Positions 34,536-43,810 of a DNA stretch of 64,000 bases are shown here, piece after piece. The translations under genes and the position numbers were made by a program. The DNA is from UBA1672 sp050633645 (lineage in GTDB: Bacteria; Pseudomonadota; Alphaproteobacteria; Micavibrionales; Micavibrionaceae), in assembly GCA_050633645.1 (NCBI GenBank), contig JBOEGX010000002.1:434001-498000 (forward strand), written 5' to 3'. Below the pieces are notes generated by a model, which saw only the letters and a program-made list of their open reading frames with translations, was not told the DNA's origin and did not search any database. Each line of letters opens with the position of its first letter. Position 1 is the first letter of the stretch.

Positions 34536-36313
34536 AATCTGTTTGATCCTGACTCTAGTTCAGATAAAATTGAAATACGAAGCGCCAAGCGCTCGTAATC
34601 TTTTGATCCTTCTTTAATTTTTTTTTCAATTTTTTCGGCTTCATTGTACCATGGAGCACCTTTAAAATCATATGATAACTGACGCGGAATAGGATAAACA
34701 AACCCCTGTTTCCGTGGAGTGAGAAGTTCCAACGGCATATAGCGCGACAATAAGGTCGAAAGCATATTCTTCTTACCAAAATGAATAAGCGCCCGCTGAT
34801 CTAAACCCCAAACATAATTCAATAATGTACGATTTAAAAAAGGCGTACGCACTTCAATGGCTTGTTTCATACTTGCGCGGTCAACCGCCGGAATATAGCT
34901 TTGCGGCATCGAAGACATCAAATCACTCTGGCGCGCTTTCATATAAAGGGGCGCATCGCAATCTGTCAAAAATTCTTCAATATTGCCGTATCCCAATGCG
35001 CGAACACTGTCCGCCGCATCACCATTTTTTAATCGAAAGAATTGTTCTTCGGTGCTGCCTCGTAAGAGCTTGGCTGCTGTCTTGGTTTTTGAAAACGGCA
35101 TGAGATCAAGCAACGGTAATAAGCTTTGTATATATGGAGAGAGGTCATATAGAGATCGGTTTTTGTATGAATTGGCATATTTATTATACCCCATAAACAG
35201 CTCATCACCGCCAAGGCCACTTAAGGCAACGGTTAAATACTCCTTTGCACTAACGCACATTTGATGAACGGCAAGACCCGTCATGTTATCATTTGGCACG
35301 CCATAAAGATCAAGCAAGTTTTGAGGGACGTTTTGACAAGCATTGTCGCTTTTGGTTGAAATGATCTTATTTTCTATTCCAAGATAATGTGCAATATTAG
35401 CCGCAGATTCTGATTCATCGGTCTCACCCCCAAAGGATACGGTATAGCTTTGAAGCGTTGCGCCCAATTCTTTCGTAGCCAAGGCTGCAATAAGCGCACT
35501 GTCTATACCACCAGATAAAAACAGACCAATAGGCACGTCACTGCGTAATCGCATTTCTAAGGATTCGCATAGCAAATCTCGAAGTGTATCAATTTGTGAT
35601 GTTTCAAAAGGACGAATAGTACCGCCGCTTGAAGGTGGCGGCAGGCTAGGTGCCCAATAAGCTTGTTTTGTGCGTGTCCCATCTGGCTTAATCGTAATAT
35701 GCGTTGCGGGTGGAATATTTTGCAAGCCTTTATAACCTGTATGTGGCGGGCGAATATAACCCAGATTAAGAAAATCACAAATTATGTCATGGGTAGGTTT
35801 CCATTCAAGATTAAAAGCCGTGATGAGTGGCTTGGCCTCTGACGCAAAATATAGCCCATCATCGTTTTCGTAAACGTAAAGCGGCTTTTCTCCAAAGGGG
35901 TCTGTAACAAGATGAATTGCGTTTTTATCTTGAATGGCAAAGGCGTACATGCCATCGAGCTTGTCAAGGCATTTGGCACCCCATAATTGCCAAGCCTTGA
36001 GCAAGACTTCGGTATCACCCGAAGTTTCAAAACCTACATGCGCGCTGAGTTCACTGCGTAATTCAAGGTAATTATAGATCTCGCCATTATAGGTAAGAAC
36101 AGTTCCACCATTTACGAAAGGTTGTGCGCTTCGTGCTTCGGGATCAAGAATCGAAAGGCGGCGATGCCCAAAATACAGCCCATCTTCTTCGGTGATATAT
36201 TCACCCGCACCATCAGGGCCGCGATGGCTAAGCTGATCTCTCATGCCACGCATTTGCATGACATCATCAGGATTTAGCGGACGTTTAAGTTTGCAACCAA
36301 CAATGCCGCACAT
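34532..36313 (-). CDS. asnB: Asparagine synthase-type amidotransferase (glutamine-hydrolysing), copy 1
   Basis: 593 residues. N-terminal class II glutaminase domain with the nucleophile Cys2 (MCGIVGCK), SHRGPDGAG, LSILD and YNGEIYNYLELR. The C-terminal synthetase has the ATP pyrophosphatase loop LSGGIDSALIAALA and VALSGLGGDELFMGY. AAGGGAC precedes the ATG. In surface-polysaccharide clusters AsnB-like enzymes amidate hexuronic acids (WbpS in Pseudomonas aeruginosa O-antigen is the usual example). With the sugar dehydrogenase at the right edge, sugar-acid amidation is more likely than free asparagine synthesis. First of three consecutive paralogs. Confidence 0.9.
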   Translation of the reverse strand: MCGIVGCKLKRPLNPDDVMQMRGMRDQLSHRGPDGAGEYITEEDGLYFGHRRLSILDPEARSAQPFVNGGTVLTYNGEIYNYLELRSELSAHVGFETSGDTEVLLKAWQLWGAKCLDKLDGMYAFAIQDKNAIHLVTDPFGEKPLYVYENDDGLYFASEAKPLITAFNLEWKPTHDIICDFLNLGYIRPPHTGYKGLQNIPPATHITIKPDGTRTKQAYWAPSLPPPSSGGTIRPFETSQIDTLRDLLCESLEMRLRSDVPIGLFLSGGIDSALIAALATKELGATLQSYTVSFGGETDESESAANIAHYLGIENKIISTKSDNACQNVPQNLLDLYGVPNDNMTGLAVHQMCVSAKEYLTVALSGLGGDELFMGYNKYANSYKNRSLYDLSPYIQSLLPLLDLMPFSKTKTAAKLLRGSTEEQFFRLKNGDAADSVRALGYGNIEEFLTDCDAPLYMKARQSDLMSSMPQSYIPAVDRASMKQAIEVRTPFLNRTLLNYVWGLDQRALIHFGKKNMLSTLLSRYMPLELLTPRKQGFVYPIPRQLSYDFKGAPWYNEAEKIEKKIKEGSKDYERLALRISILSELESGSNRL

Positions 36314-36326
36314 TTGGATTGTCCCT

Positions 36327-38150
36327 TTATTTTTTCTGGCTCATAATGGCTTTATAGAATTCATAATAACTGAGTAAAGCAACAAGAAAAACCCCGCCAA
36401 ACTTTTCATTCAAAATGTCTTCTTTATGGCTTGTAAGTTTATCCCAATCCATAAAATTTAAAAAAGCGCGAAATTCAACATTATCTAATGAGCTGATTGC
36501 TCTTTGATAATACTCTGGGTGATCACGAAAATAAGTATCACGATCTGGCCATGTTCTATCTTTGGCATTTGGCGGGTGAAAAAACGTATTAAATGTTGCA
36601 TGCTTTAAGAGCTTGCGAATGATTGTTGCAGCTGTTTTAGCATAAGGTCCCCACGCCGCAGGCAGCCCATGATTAGCCGTTGGCATCCGGGCAATTTTTG
36701 GATTCTTTTTAAATAACGCGCCCCGAAGCATGTCTCCGTGTAAACGATATTTAAATGGAAGGCTCAAATAAAAATCATAAAGTGCATTATCAAAACTTGG
36801 CGTACGAAGCTCCCCGCAAATACGTTTGCTCAAAACATTGGAAAACGTGTAGTGCCGTGAAGGGTGATGAAACACCATATATTCCCATTGATCCATGGGG
36901 GCATCACTTAATTCTCGCGCGGTTGTTTCGATGGCCTCCACACGTTGATATAAAACATCATGATAGCTCTGCGCGATATCATCAACCATCATACCGCGCA
37001 TGTTATAACGCGAACGAAATGGAATTGTTTTGATAAAATAATCCGTCAGTTTTTTGGGCAACGGTACAAACCGCTTTATATAGGTATCGCGCTTTGAAAG
37101 CTGCAACGGGCGGGCGTGTAAATACATCCCTTGATACATAAAATCTAACCCGTGACCATGAAGATAAATATGACTATGAGGCGGCGGAGTCATGCCTGAT
37201 GGTATAAACAAAGCATGATCCGTAGCAAAAAGCGCCCCACTGATATAAGTCGAATCTTCCAAGGTCTTTTCAAAAAAATCAGAATCAAGGCCACAATAAA
37301 TATGGTCATGTCCAGACACCTTTGCGATTTTTTCCGCGCAGCTCACCTCAAGATTATTTTTAAAAGACAGGGTATAGCAAGTGGTAGCCGTATCCGCATA
37401 AGTCGCGACAAGCCGGCTATCATGCCCCCCACTTAGGAAAATGCCGATATTGTCTTTGTGTTTATCATCATCACTTCGAACCTTAACGGCCTTTGCAAAT
37501 AGAGATGTAAACTCCTTAAGCAATGCTGCCTTACTGGCTGTGTTATTTTTTTTGTAATTCGGGCGCCAATAATATTGGCTGATTGGCTCTTTATCCGCCG
37601 AAATTGTTAATATGCTTGCGGGTGCAATCGCGCGTGTCACGCTATCATGTGTCTCTTGCCCCATAAGGCGCTGAAGGATAAAAAATTCATACGCCCGCTC
37701 CGGAAGAAGATGAAATTCAGGCCAGTTGACGCAATGCCGCGCAAGATCAACATAGTTATAGCTCAGACAAAATTCTGTTTTACTTTGCGCCCAAAACGAA
37801 GGGTAAGAGCTATATCTGTCGGTCACAACGGATAAGTTTTGATTTTGAGAATCCCATAAAACAACCAAAAACTCACCGTTAAAAGATTTTATCGTTTCCT
37901 GCAAATCATCAGAAGCGAGCAATGTCTTTACTGCCTCTTGGCGATCTACACGGTCATGAATAATCGGGCTGCCCAGTATAATCGCCGTTCGTCCATGATC
38001 TGAGCCATATTCTAAAATATGCGCCATATTGTTATGTGATATTGTAAATGGGTGCTGGTTCTGAGAGAAAACACCGTCTGAAAATTCTGGTTTTTCAGGC
38101 GCATCTATTAAAGTTAATGATAATGTAAAGCTGGGTAAGTGTTCTTGCAT
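36327..38150 (-). CDS. Asparagine synthase-like protein without the glutaminase cysteine, copy 2
   Basis: About 607 residues from the ATG at 38150; the frame opens at a TTG (38159). The C-terminal synthetase half is recognisable by its pyrophosphatase loop IFLSGGHDSRLVATYA (His in place of the usual Ile) and a late region (SFDNALYDFYLSLPFKYRLHGDMLRGALF) as in AsnB. The N-terminal half is AsnB-like in size and contains SFNGEFLVVLWDSQNQNLSVVTDRYSSYPSFW, but lacks an N-terminal Cys and the glutamine-binding RGPD loop. It therefore cannot hydrolyse glutamine the usual way and may use free ammonia or another amine, as in beta-lactam synthetase-type relatives. Confidence 0.82.
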   Translation of the reverse strand: MQEHLPSFTLSLTLIDAPEKPEFSDGVFSQNQHPFTISHNNMAHILEYGSDHGRTAIILGSPIIHDRVDRQEAVKTLLASDDLQETIKSFNGEFLVVLWDSQNQNLSVVTDRYSSYPSFWAQSKTEFCLSYNYVDLARHCVNWPEFHLLPERAYEFFILQRLMGQETHDSVTRAIAPASILTISADKEPISQYYWRPNYKKNNTASKAALLKEFTSLFAKAVKVRSDDDKHKDNIGIFLSGGHDSRLVATYADTATTCYTLSFKNNLEVSCAEKIAKVSGHDHIYCGLDSDFFEKTLEDSTYISGALFATDHALFIPSGMTPPPHSHIYLHGHGLDFMYQGMYLHARPLQLSKRDTYIKRFVPLPKKLTDYFIKTIPFRSRYNMRGMMVDDIAQSYHDVLYQRVEAIETTARELSDAPMDQWEYMVFHHPSRHYTFSNVLSKRICGELRTPSFDNALYDFYLSLPFKYRLHGDMLRGALFKKNPKIARMPTANHGLPAAWGPYAKTAATIIRKLLKHATFNTFFHPPNAKDRTWPDRDTYFRDHPEYYQRAISSLDNVEFRAFLNFMDWDKLTSHKEDILNEKFGGVFLVALLSYYEFYKAIMSQKK

Positions 38151-38164
38151 AATGCCCAATGCGG

Positions 38165-39985
38165 TTACGGTTTTAGCGTCTCAGATATAAACAGTTGATA
38201 CCATATATCAAAGTTAATTAAAATCATAAGCTCTTTGTGCCAGCTTTTGCATCCAGACTTCCGATCATTTAACATTGCTTGTATAACGCCATGATTGAAA
38301 TAAGGAAGATCACAAAAGGGCGCAGCTTCTAAATTCCCTAAAAAGCGCCCCATATTTTTATCATCATCAAGCCATTCATCAATCGGAAGTGTAAAGCCAG
38401 ATTTCCTGCGATGAATAAAGTCATGATCAAAGAAATTTTCAGCCAGCGTTTTAAGGGTCGCTTTGGTAATCCCCCCCGATAGCTTTGCCTTATAGGGAAG
38501 TGAGTTTATATAATCAAAAAGCGGAGGAGTACAAAAAGGTACGCGTGCCTCTACGGACGCCGCCATAGAAATTTTATCTTGCCGCTCCAAAATACTTTGA
38601 AGATAGCATTTTTGGTGACTGATAAAGAGTTGATCCTCTAAACGATTATAGCCATTTAAACATTCTGACCGATAATTAAGATCACGCGGAATGCCCGCAG
38701 TCAAAAGGTTTTCAGCGGTTTCATGCGGAATTAAACGTTGACGCATATAAACAGTGTTTTCATGCAAATAGGGCTTTAATGCGCGGATTTTTGGGATATT
38801 GGGGATAAGAGAGGCAGGGATTTTCAGCTTATAAAGGAAATGCCCTAAACGCTGGAGGAAGCCTATTTTAAAGCGGTCATACCCACCAAAAAGCTCATCT
38901 GCGCCTTCGCCCGTTAAAATCACTTTTGATGTTTTGGCGGATTCATCACATAACATCATTAACAAAGGTGAGGCGAGATGCATGTTGGGTGCATCCATAT
39001 GCCACGTCGCTTTGACGTAGCATTCTGCAAGATCCTGCCCCGTATAATGATAACTGTGATGGTCTGTCGGATAATCTTTAATAACGTCTTTTTGATAAGA
39101 TTCCTCACTGAGCGTACCATCAATAGTAACCGAATAGCTTCCGATTCTTTGCTGTTCCTTGCTCACCAATGTTGCAACAATATAACTAGAATCAATTCCC
39201 CCGCTAAGCTGTAGATTATAGCCAACATCACTAAGGGTATGGCGTGAAATACTGTCTTCAATTAAGGTTCTTATTTTTTCGTAATCAACTTTTTCTTTGC
39301 TCGTATGTAAGTTTCTAGCGGAATCATAATATTGCTCAAGCGAAGAATTTCCATCTTTATCAAGCGTAAGAATGGTTCCAGATTCGAGCTTTTCAATCCC
39401 TTGAAAAAGCGTTTTAGAACCTGCAACATAGCCAAAGGAAAAATGCTCATAAAGCGCGTTTTCGTTCAGTGAGAATTCTTTAATGGCACGAAACGCTTTG
39501 ATCTCACTCGCAAGATGCAAGGCGTTATCATGACGCATAAGGTAGAGCGGCTTAATGCCAAGCTGATCACGCACGATATAGGTTTTTTGTAACTGCGTAT
39601 CCAAAACGACAAAGGCAAACATACCGATAAACCGTTTTGGCGCATCAACGCCCCATGCCTCAAAGCTCCGAAGCACAACTTCCGTATCCGAGTGAGATGA
39701 GAATTCTACGCCAATGTTTTCAAGCTCCGCCCGCAATTCTTTGAAATTGTATAGCTCACCGTTAAAAACAATAACATACCGATTATCAGGCGTTGCCATT
39801 GGTTGGTGCCCCGCTTTGGACAGGTCAATGATAGCCAAACGTTTAAACGCAAGCCCCGCCCAATCACAGATGAAAACGCCATCATCATCGGGTCCTCTGT
39901 GATGTATAAGCGCAGCGCATTTCTCAAGGCGATCCCTTTCTATAGATTTCTTATCAAATCTGATTTCTGCAATAAATCCGCACAT
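38165..39985 (-). CDS. asnB: Asparagine synthase-type amidotransferase, copy 3
   Basis: 606 residues. Intact glutaminase N-terminus (MCGFIAEIRF, IHHRGPDDDG, VFNGELYNFKEL) and synthetase domain with LQLSGGIDSSYIVATL and LTGEGADELFGGYDRF. The late region ISMAASVEARVPFCTPPLFDYINSLP matches AsnB. It differs clearly in sequence from copies 1 and 4, so the paralogs probably act on different sugars. It is 14 bases upstream of copy 2 and transcribed in the same direction. Confidence 0.9.
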   Translation of the reverse strand: MCGFIAEIRFDKKSIERDRLEKCAALIHHRGPDDDGVFICDWAGLAFKRLAIIDLSKAGHQPMATPDNRYVIVFNGELYNFKELRAELENIGVEFSSHSDTEVVLRSFEAWGVDAPKRFIGMFAFVVLDTQLQKTYIVRDQLGIKPLYLMRHDNALHLASEIKAFRAIKEFSLNENALYEHFSFGYVAGSKTLFQGIEKLESGTILTLDKDGNSSLEQYYDSARNLHTSKEKVDYEKIRTLIEDSISRHTLSDVGYNLQLSGGIDSSYIVATLVSKEQQRIGSYSVTIDGTLSEESYQKDVIKDYPTDHHSYHYTGQDLAECYVKATWHMDAPNMHLASPLLMMLCDESAKTSKVILTGEGADELFGGYDRFKIGFLQRLGHFLYKLKIPASLIPNIPKIRALKPYLHENTVYMRQRLIPHETAENLLTAGIPRDLNYRSECLNGYNRLEDQLFISHQKCYLQSILERQDKISMAASVEARVPFCTPPLFDYINSLPYKAKLSGGITKATLKTLAENFFDHDFIHRRKSGFTLPIDEWLDDDKNMGRFLGNLEAAPFCDLPYFNHGVIQAMLNDRKSGCKSWHKELMILINFDIWYQLFISETLKP

Positions 39986-39989
39986 TGTT

Positions 39990-41534
39990 CTACACCGTAT
40001 AAGCCTTAATAAAATCGTTGTTTATGTTCTTTGGCGCGTTTTCTATAGCTGCGCTAAGGGTGGTTTCGTTAAGCTCAATACGTCCACGGTCATCAAACCC
40101 AAAATCAACAACGCTGCATCTCTTTTGTAGAGACACACGCTCTGCCGCGTCAATCGGACGATGTCCTAAATTCAACAAAACACTGCGCTGCGTTGTTGCC
40201 AGTGTATCGAAAAATGCCGTCCCCGCAAAATCAAATATAAAAGCTTCCGCCTCGAATTGATTGGCATCAAATGGAGTTTTTACAATGTCATCCACATAAT
40301 CGGAAAGATAATCTTTATCTGTGTACAGACCTTTTGGGTGCGGTTTTAAAACAATACGCCAGCCTTTCTTCTTCAAAAAACCAAGTAACCGAGTTTGAAA
40401 TTCAAAATATAAAATATCGGGTGTTTTAAAATTGGGCAACCCCGGCGCGTCATCATGTTCATAAACACTGGTAACATAAACAAGCGTTTTGTTTTGCGCA
40501 GGTTGTACGTTGGGCTGGAAAAGCTCTTGATGCTTTAGGCTGCCTTGGCTTAGAAACGCAGTGTCTTGGGTGTGCGGCATAGGCGCATATTGCCCATGTT
40601 GAAGGCGCGTCGACATGCTCTGTGCTTCGGCCTGTGAATGCGCGTAGTAATGCGAACAATAGGGTAGCTCGGCAATAGGCCATGCGTAATCCTCATAAAA
40701 AACCCGCTCGCCGCCATGGGCAAAACGAATAACATCTTTATTATGTTCACAGAAATACCAACTAAGCATCCGCCCTTCATATTTCGGCGTACCCGAAACC
40801 AAACCTTTTCGTAAGTGCTTGTGAAGGCTTGATGGTTTCAGAGCTTTTAAGTCACCAACAGATTGCGAAATATGCCTTTCAATAACCATTTCAATCCCAA
40901 GCGCAACGGCTTTGCAAAGCTTTGGCGCGAAATCATATTGACCGAAGATAATTTCCTTAAAGGAATCCGCGATGTCTTTGCTCTGCTGAAGGCCGTTTTG
41001 TGGGCGACCATTTATATAATATTCCGTAAGAAGGTTATGTGTTTGCGCATCTGTTGAACTCAGCCATTCCGTCATTAAGAGATTAAAATTAATCGTATTA
41101 TAATGATCATCACCATCGTTGTGAAAAAGAATGCGTTTAAGCATCCGCGCTTTAAGGGTGAGTGTCGTCTTTATACTGTCATCGCGCACATTGGGCTTTA
41201 AACGGTTTACTATGCGATCATCCGCAGGGTTTGCACTGTTCAAAAGCCAATCACAAGTGGGGGAGTGTTGCGCGGCATACACAAGGCTATGCCCTAAATC
41301 CTCTGCGCGTTGAATATCCAATGCTTGGCGTGCGATATTGGTGATATCTACAATAATATCAGAGAGCTTGCACGTTAGGGCAATATGAAGATCTCCGTCT
41401 TGAGTCGATAAGATATCAATCGCTTTATCAACGAATTCATAAGAAAGAAATTTGTACTCGTCATATGAAATAGGCCAATAAAAATCATGCTGTAGCAGGT
41501 TGAACGACGGTATATCATAAGGAATCTTGGCCAT
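39990..41534 (-). CDS. Surface-carbohydrate protein with GT-B-like KPHP motif
   Basis: 514 residues, no membrane helix. The N-terminal ~340 residues show no known domain. Near residue 400, TRLLGFLKKKGWRIVLKPHPKGLY followed by a FIFDFAGTAFFDTLATTQRSVLLN segment resembles the donor half of capsule/CDP-glycerol-type GT-B transferases, where a K-P-H-P motif precedes a 'Thr/Ser ... ref' loop. I infer a glycosyl- or polyol-phosphate transferase of an unassigned family. The start codon overlaps the kinase-like gene stop (TAATG). Confidence 0.6.
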   Translation of the reverse strand: MAKIPYDIPSFNLLQHDFYWPISYDEYKFLSYEFVDKAIDILSTQDGDLHIALTCKLSDIIVDITNIARQALDIQRAEDLGHSLVYAAQHSPTCDWLLNSANPADDRIVNRLKPNVRDDSIKTTLTLKARMLKRILFHNDGDDHYNTINFNLLMTEWLSSTDAQTHNLLTEYYINGRPQNGLQQSKDIADSFKEIIFGQYDFAPKLCKAVALGIEMVIERHISQSVGDLKALKPSSLHKHLRKGLVSGTPKYEGRMLSWYFCEHNKDVIRFAHGGERVFYEDYAWPIAELPYCSHYYAHSQAEAQSMSTRLQHGQYAPMPHTQDTAFLSQGSLKHQELFQPNVQPAQNKTLVYVTSVYEHDDAPGLPNFKTPDILYFEFQTRLLGFLKKKGWRIVLKPHPKGLYTDKDYLSDYVDDIVKTPFDANQFEAEAFIFDFAGTAFFDTLATTQRSVLLNLGHRPIDAAERVSLQKRCSVVDFGFDDRGRIELNETTLSAAIENAPKNINNDFIKAYTV

Positions 41535-42700
41535 TATCGTTTTAAATCCTTTTCATACATACCGATAGCATGAAAGATAAGGGGGGATAATGACTTTATA
41601 ATCTTTGCCGTTGCCTCTATCGCAAGGCTTTCAGGAGTCTTTCCCTCAACTTCAACTTTATGAACATGTGGCTCATCGCCCCATTGGGTAAGGTGGTCAA
41701 GCTCATCGTAATAACGTTTAATCTCCGCTGGTTGCAATTCCTGTTTGCGCTTATAAATCGCCTCTGAGGTATCGGTCGGAATAATCATAACGGTTGGCTT
41801 ACGCATCAAGTGGGCATTAATGCGCGTTGTGATCTTTGAGATTTGCATCTTATCAGGGGTCATCCGCATTTTAATAGCTCGATCATAAATATAACGATCT
41901 GAAAAAACCAGAGTACCAGAATAAAACCCCGACAAAATTTCTTTGTTAATGCGTAGGGCGTATTTGATTTCCCCTGATATTGCGCCATAGAGTTTCTTGA
42001 CGAATATAGGAGTGTAGCGCCTCCTTAAGCGCCTCAGAAGAGTCATATTTTCTTCCTTCATTTCAACGGTAAAAACTTTTTCTTTCGTTAGTCCTGTATG
42101 ATGAAAATCAAAGGTTTTAAAGGGCAGACTCGCAAATAAGCGCATTATATTATGAAGCAAGGTCGTTTTCCCAACTCCATCAGGGCCACTGATAACAATA
42201 AATGGCATAACATGAAGATGCACAAAAAAGGCACGCATCAAAAACCCACGTTTCACTTTTTGCAAAAAGGCCGGGGCGGTCTCTTGTTTTTTCGCATAGG
42301 GTGTAACGCCAAGCTCTTTCTGGATGTCTTTGCTTGCCGTTCCTTTACGCGCAGCTTGCACATTTTGAATAAGGACATTACGCGCGCTTTCTTCAATCGC
42401 GAGTATATCATGTAAATTTAAAGATTGTTCTCCATAGTCATAAGAACTTTGTAAATCTAAAATCGCCCAGTTTCTGGTGGTTTGTGTGTAATCCAAATAA
42501 AAGAAAACCATGCGCTTTTCATTGTGCATCATAACAATGTTAAATTCTGCGGCGCAAGATGCACAAGCTTTGAAAATAGCAGGAAACGAATGTTTATCGG
42601 TAAGTACATCAATATCAAAACCACTACGGTGCGGTAATAAATTTTGATCCCTAAGGATAAGATGCGGGACATCAAGTGTATTAAAAAGCCTCCGCAGCAT
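41534..42700 (-). CDS. Fusion of a nucleotidyltransferase-like N-terminus with a thymidylate kinase-like P-loop domain
   Basis: About 388 residues from the ATG at 42700, with AGAGG 11 bases upstream; a TTG at 42709 is an alternative. Residues about 10-110 contain HRSGFDIDVLTDKHSFPAIFKAC and FYLDYTQTTRNWAILDLQSSYDYG, a pattern like the catalytic strand (D-x-D) of nucleotidyltransferase-fold proteins. From about 165, FIVISGPDGVGKTTLLHNIMRLF is a P-loop, then LVFSDRYIYDRAIKMRM resembles the thymidylate-kinase DR motif. Such kinases turn up in polysaccharide clusters and may phosphorylate a sugar or lipid carrier. The substrate is unknown. Confidence 0.6.
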   Translation of the reverse strand: MLRRLFNTLDVPHLILRDQNLLPHRSGFDIDVLTDKHSFPAIFKACASCAAEFNIVMMHNEKRMVFFYLDYTQTTRNWAILDLQSSYDYGEQSLNLHDILAIEESARNVLIQNVQAARKGTASKDIQKELGVTPYAKKQETAPAFLQKVKRGFLMRAFFVHLHVMPFIVISGPDGVGKTTLLHNIMRLFASLPFKTFDFHHTGLTKEKVFTVEMKEENMTLLRRLRRRYTPIFVKKLYGAISGEIKYALRINKEILSGFYSGTLVFSDRYIYDRAIKMRMTPDKMQISKITTRINAHLMRKPTVMIIPTDTSEAIYKRKQELQPAEIKRYYDELDHLTQWGDEPHVHKVEVEGKTPESLAIEATAKIIKSLSPLIFHAIGMYEKDLKR

Positions 42701-42749
42701 GTTTTGCAAAGCCTCTGCGTAATCAAGTTCAACGGGATTAATAGGAGGT

Positions 42750-43715
42750 TTAGAAATTGTTCATATCCTTAATAAATTGTTTGAAACGATTGAGTTGAGT
42801 TTTGACATGCTCAGAAGGAGAAAACAATAAATTTATAAGCCCTAGCGCCAATGATGGAGAACGCGCAGATAACCTGAAAACGAGAGATTTAATAAACCTC
42901 AATTTCATAAGGTTGGCTTGTGGAAGGTCTTCAAAGGCATAGCCATATTGACGCATCGTTTCGGCGCACAAGCCTTGTATTATGGCGCGTTCTTTAGGGG
43001 TTAAAAGCTCTAAAAATTCATTCTCGTTCGGTGTTGTAAATGTTCCATTTTTCACAAAGCTATAATAGGCTTGCTTGGGAAGATCGTTTTTCCATTGCGA
43101 AGAAAGCCCCAAAAGAGGTGTAATATTTGTATCCGTTTGGAACTGATTTGAATTAACAATCGTAATATGGTCTGGATAGTTTGTTTGAATATGCTGTGCA
43201 ACATGTACAGATAGCATCCAGCTAAACAGATTTTTATAAAACCACGCGGTTCTATTCTGGCATGTCTTGGGGAAGTCTTGCCAATATAAACCTGCGCAAA
43301 CGCAATCACGTGGATCACGAATGACCACGCAAAAATGAATATCAGGCCAAGCGCGTAAAAGGGCTTTGTAATAAAGCTCGGCATGTAAATCTGCGATAAT
43401 CCACTTTTCACCAAAGGTGCGATAAACCGAACCGAGGAAGTCTTTTCCTTCTCCATATTTTTCGTTTTTTAACTGCCCATTAGGCTTAAAGGATTCCAGT
43501 TTTTTCTCATCAATAAAACGAGGTCTGCCCATATATTCTCGAAACAGCATAGGGTGCATTTTTTTAAAAACATAAGACAGGCGAGAAATATAAGCGGGGA
43601 ACAGCCCCTCAAATATCATGCCTTGATGGCTCCGACTATGGGCGTGAGAAAGTTTCGCCAATGTCGTTTTCCCCGCGCGGGATGAACCGCATATAATAAT
43701 AGCTTTGTGTTGCAT
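42750..43715 (-). CDS. Sulfotransferase-like P-loop protein
   Basis: 321 residues. The N-terminus KAIIICGSSRAGKTTLAKLSH is a PAPS/P-loop-type phosphate-binding segment. Near residue 125, DIHFCVVIRDPRDCVCAGLYW matches the 3'-phosphate-binding strand-loop-helix (RDPRD...S/G) of sulfotransferases. The middle and C-terminal parts are helical and poorly conserved. I infer a carbohydrate sulfotransferase; a related nucleotide-dependent kinase is the alternative. It is the first gene of the minus-strand run that starts at the divergent gap with the formyltransferase. Confidence 0.6.
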   Translation of the reverse strand: MQHKAIIICGSSRAGKTTLAKLSHAHSRSHQGMIFEGLFPAYISRLSYVFKKMHPMLFREYMGRPRFIDEKKLESFKPNGQLKNEKYGEGKDFLGSVYRTFGEKWIIADLHAELYYKALLRAWPDIHFCVVIRDPRDCVCAGLYWQDFPKTCQNRTAWFYKNLFSWMLSVHVAQHIQTNYPDHITIVNSNQFQTDTNITPLLGLSSQWKNDLPKQAYYSFVKNGTFTTPNENEFLELLTPKERAIIQGLCAETMRQYGYAFEDLPQANLMKLRFIKSLVFRLSARSPSLALGLINLLFSPSEHVKTQLNRFKQFIKDMNNF

Positions 43716-43718
43716 ATG

Positions 43719-43732
43719 GATATTATAATATC
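43719..43732. promoter_or_regulatory. AT-rich perfect palindrome in a divergent promoter gap
   Basis: GATATTATAATATC is a 14-base perfect palindrome in the 95-base gap between the sulfotransferase-like and formyltransferase genes. It carries TATAAT on both strands, so it could be a -10 element for either direction. No good -35 element was found. Confidence 0.3.
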
Positions 43733-43810
43733 TAGGTTATTTCTTGGGCTCAACATACAGGGTTTTAGAAAAACATTCTAGTTAGTAAGTGGTTCATAAA
43801 AGAAATTATA

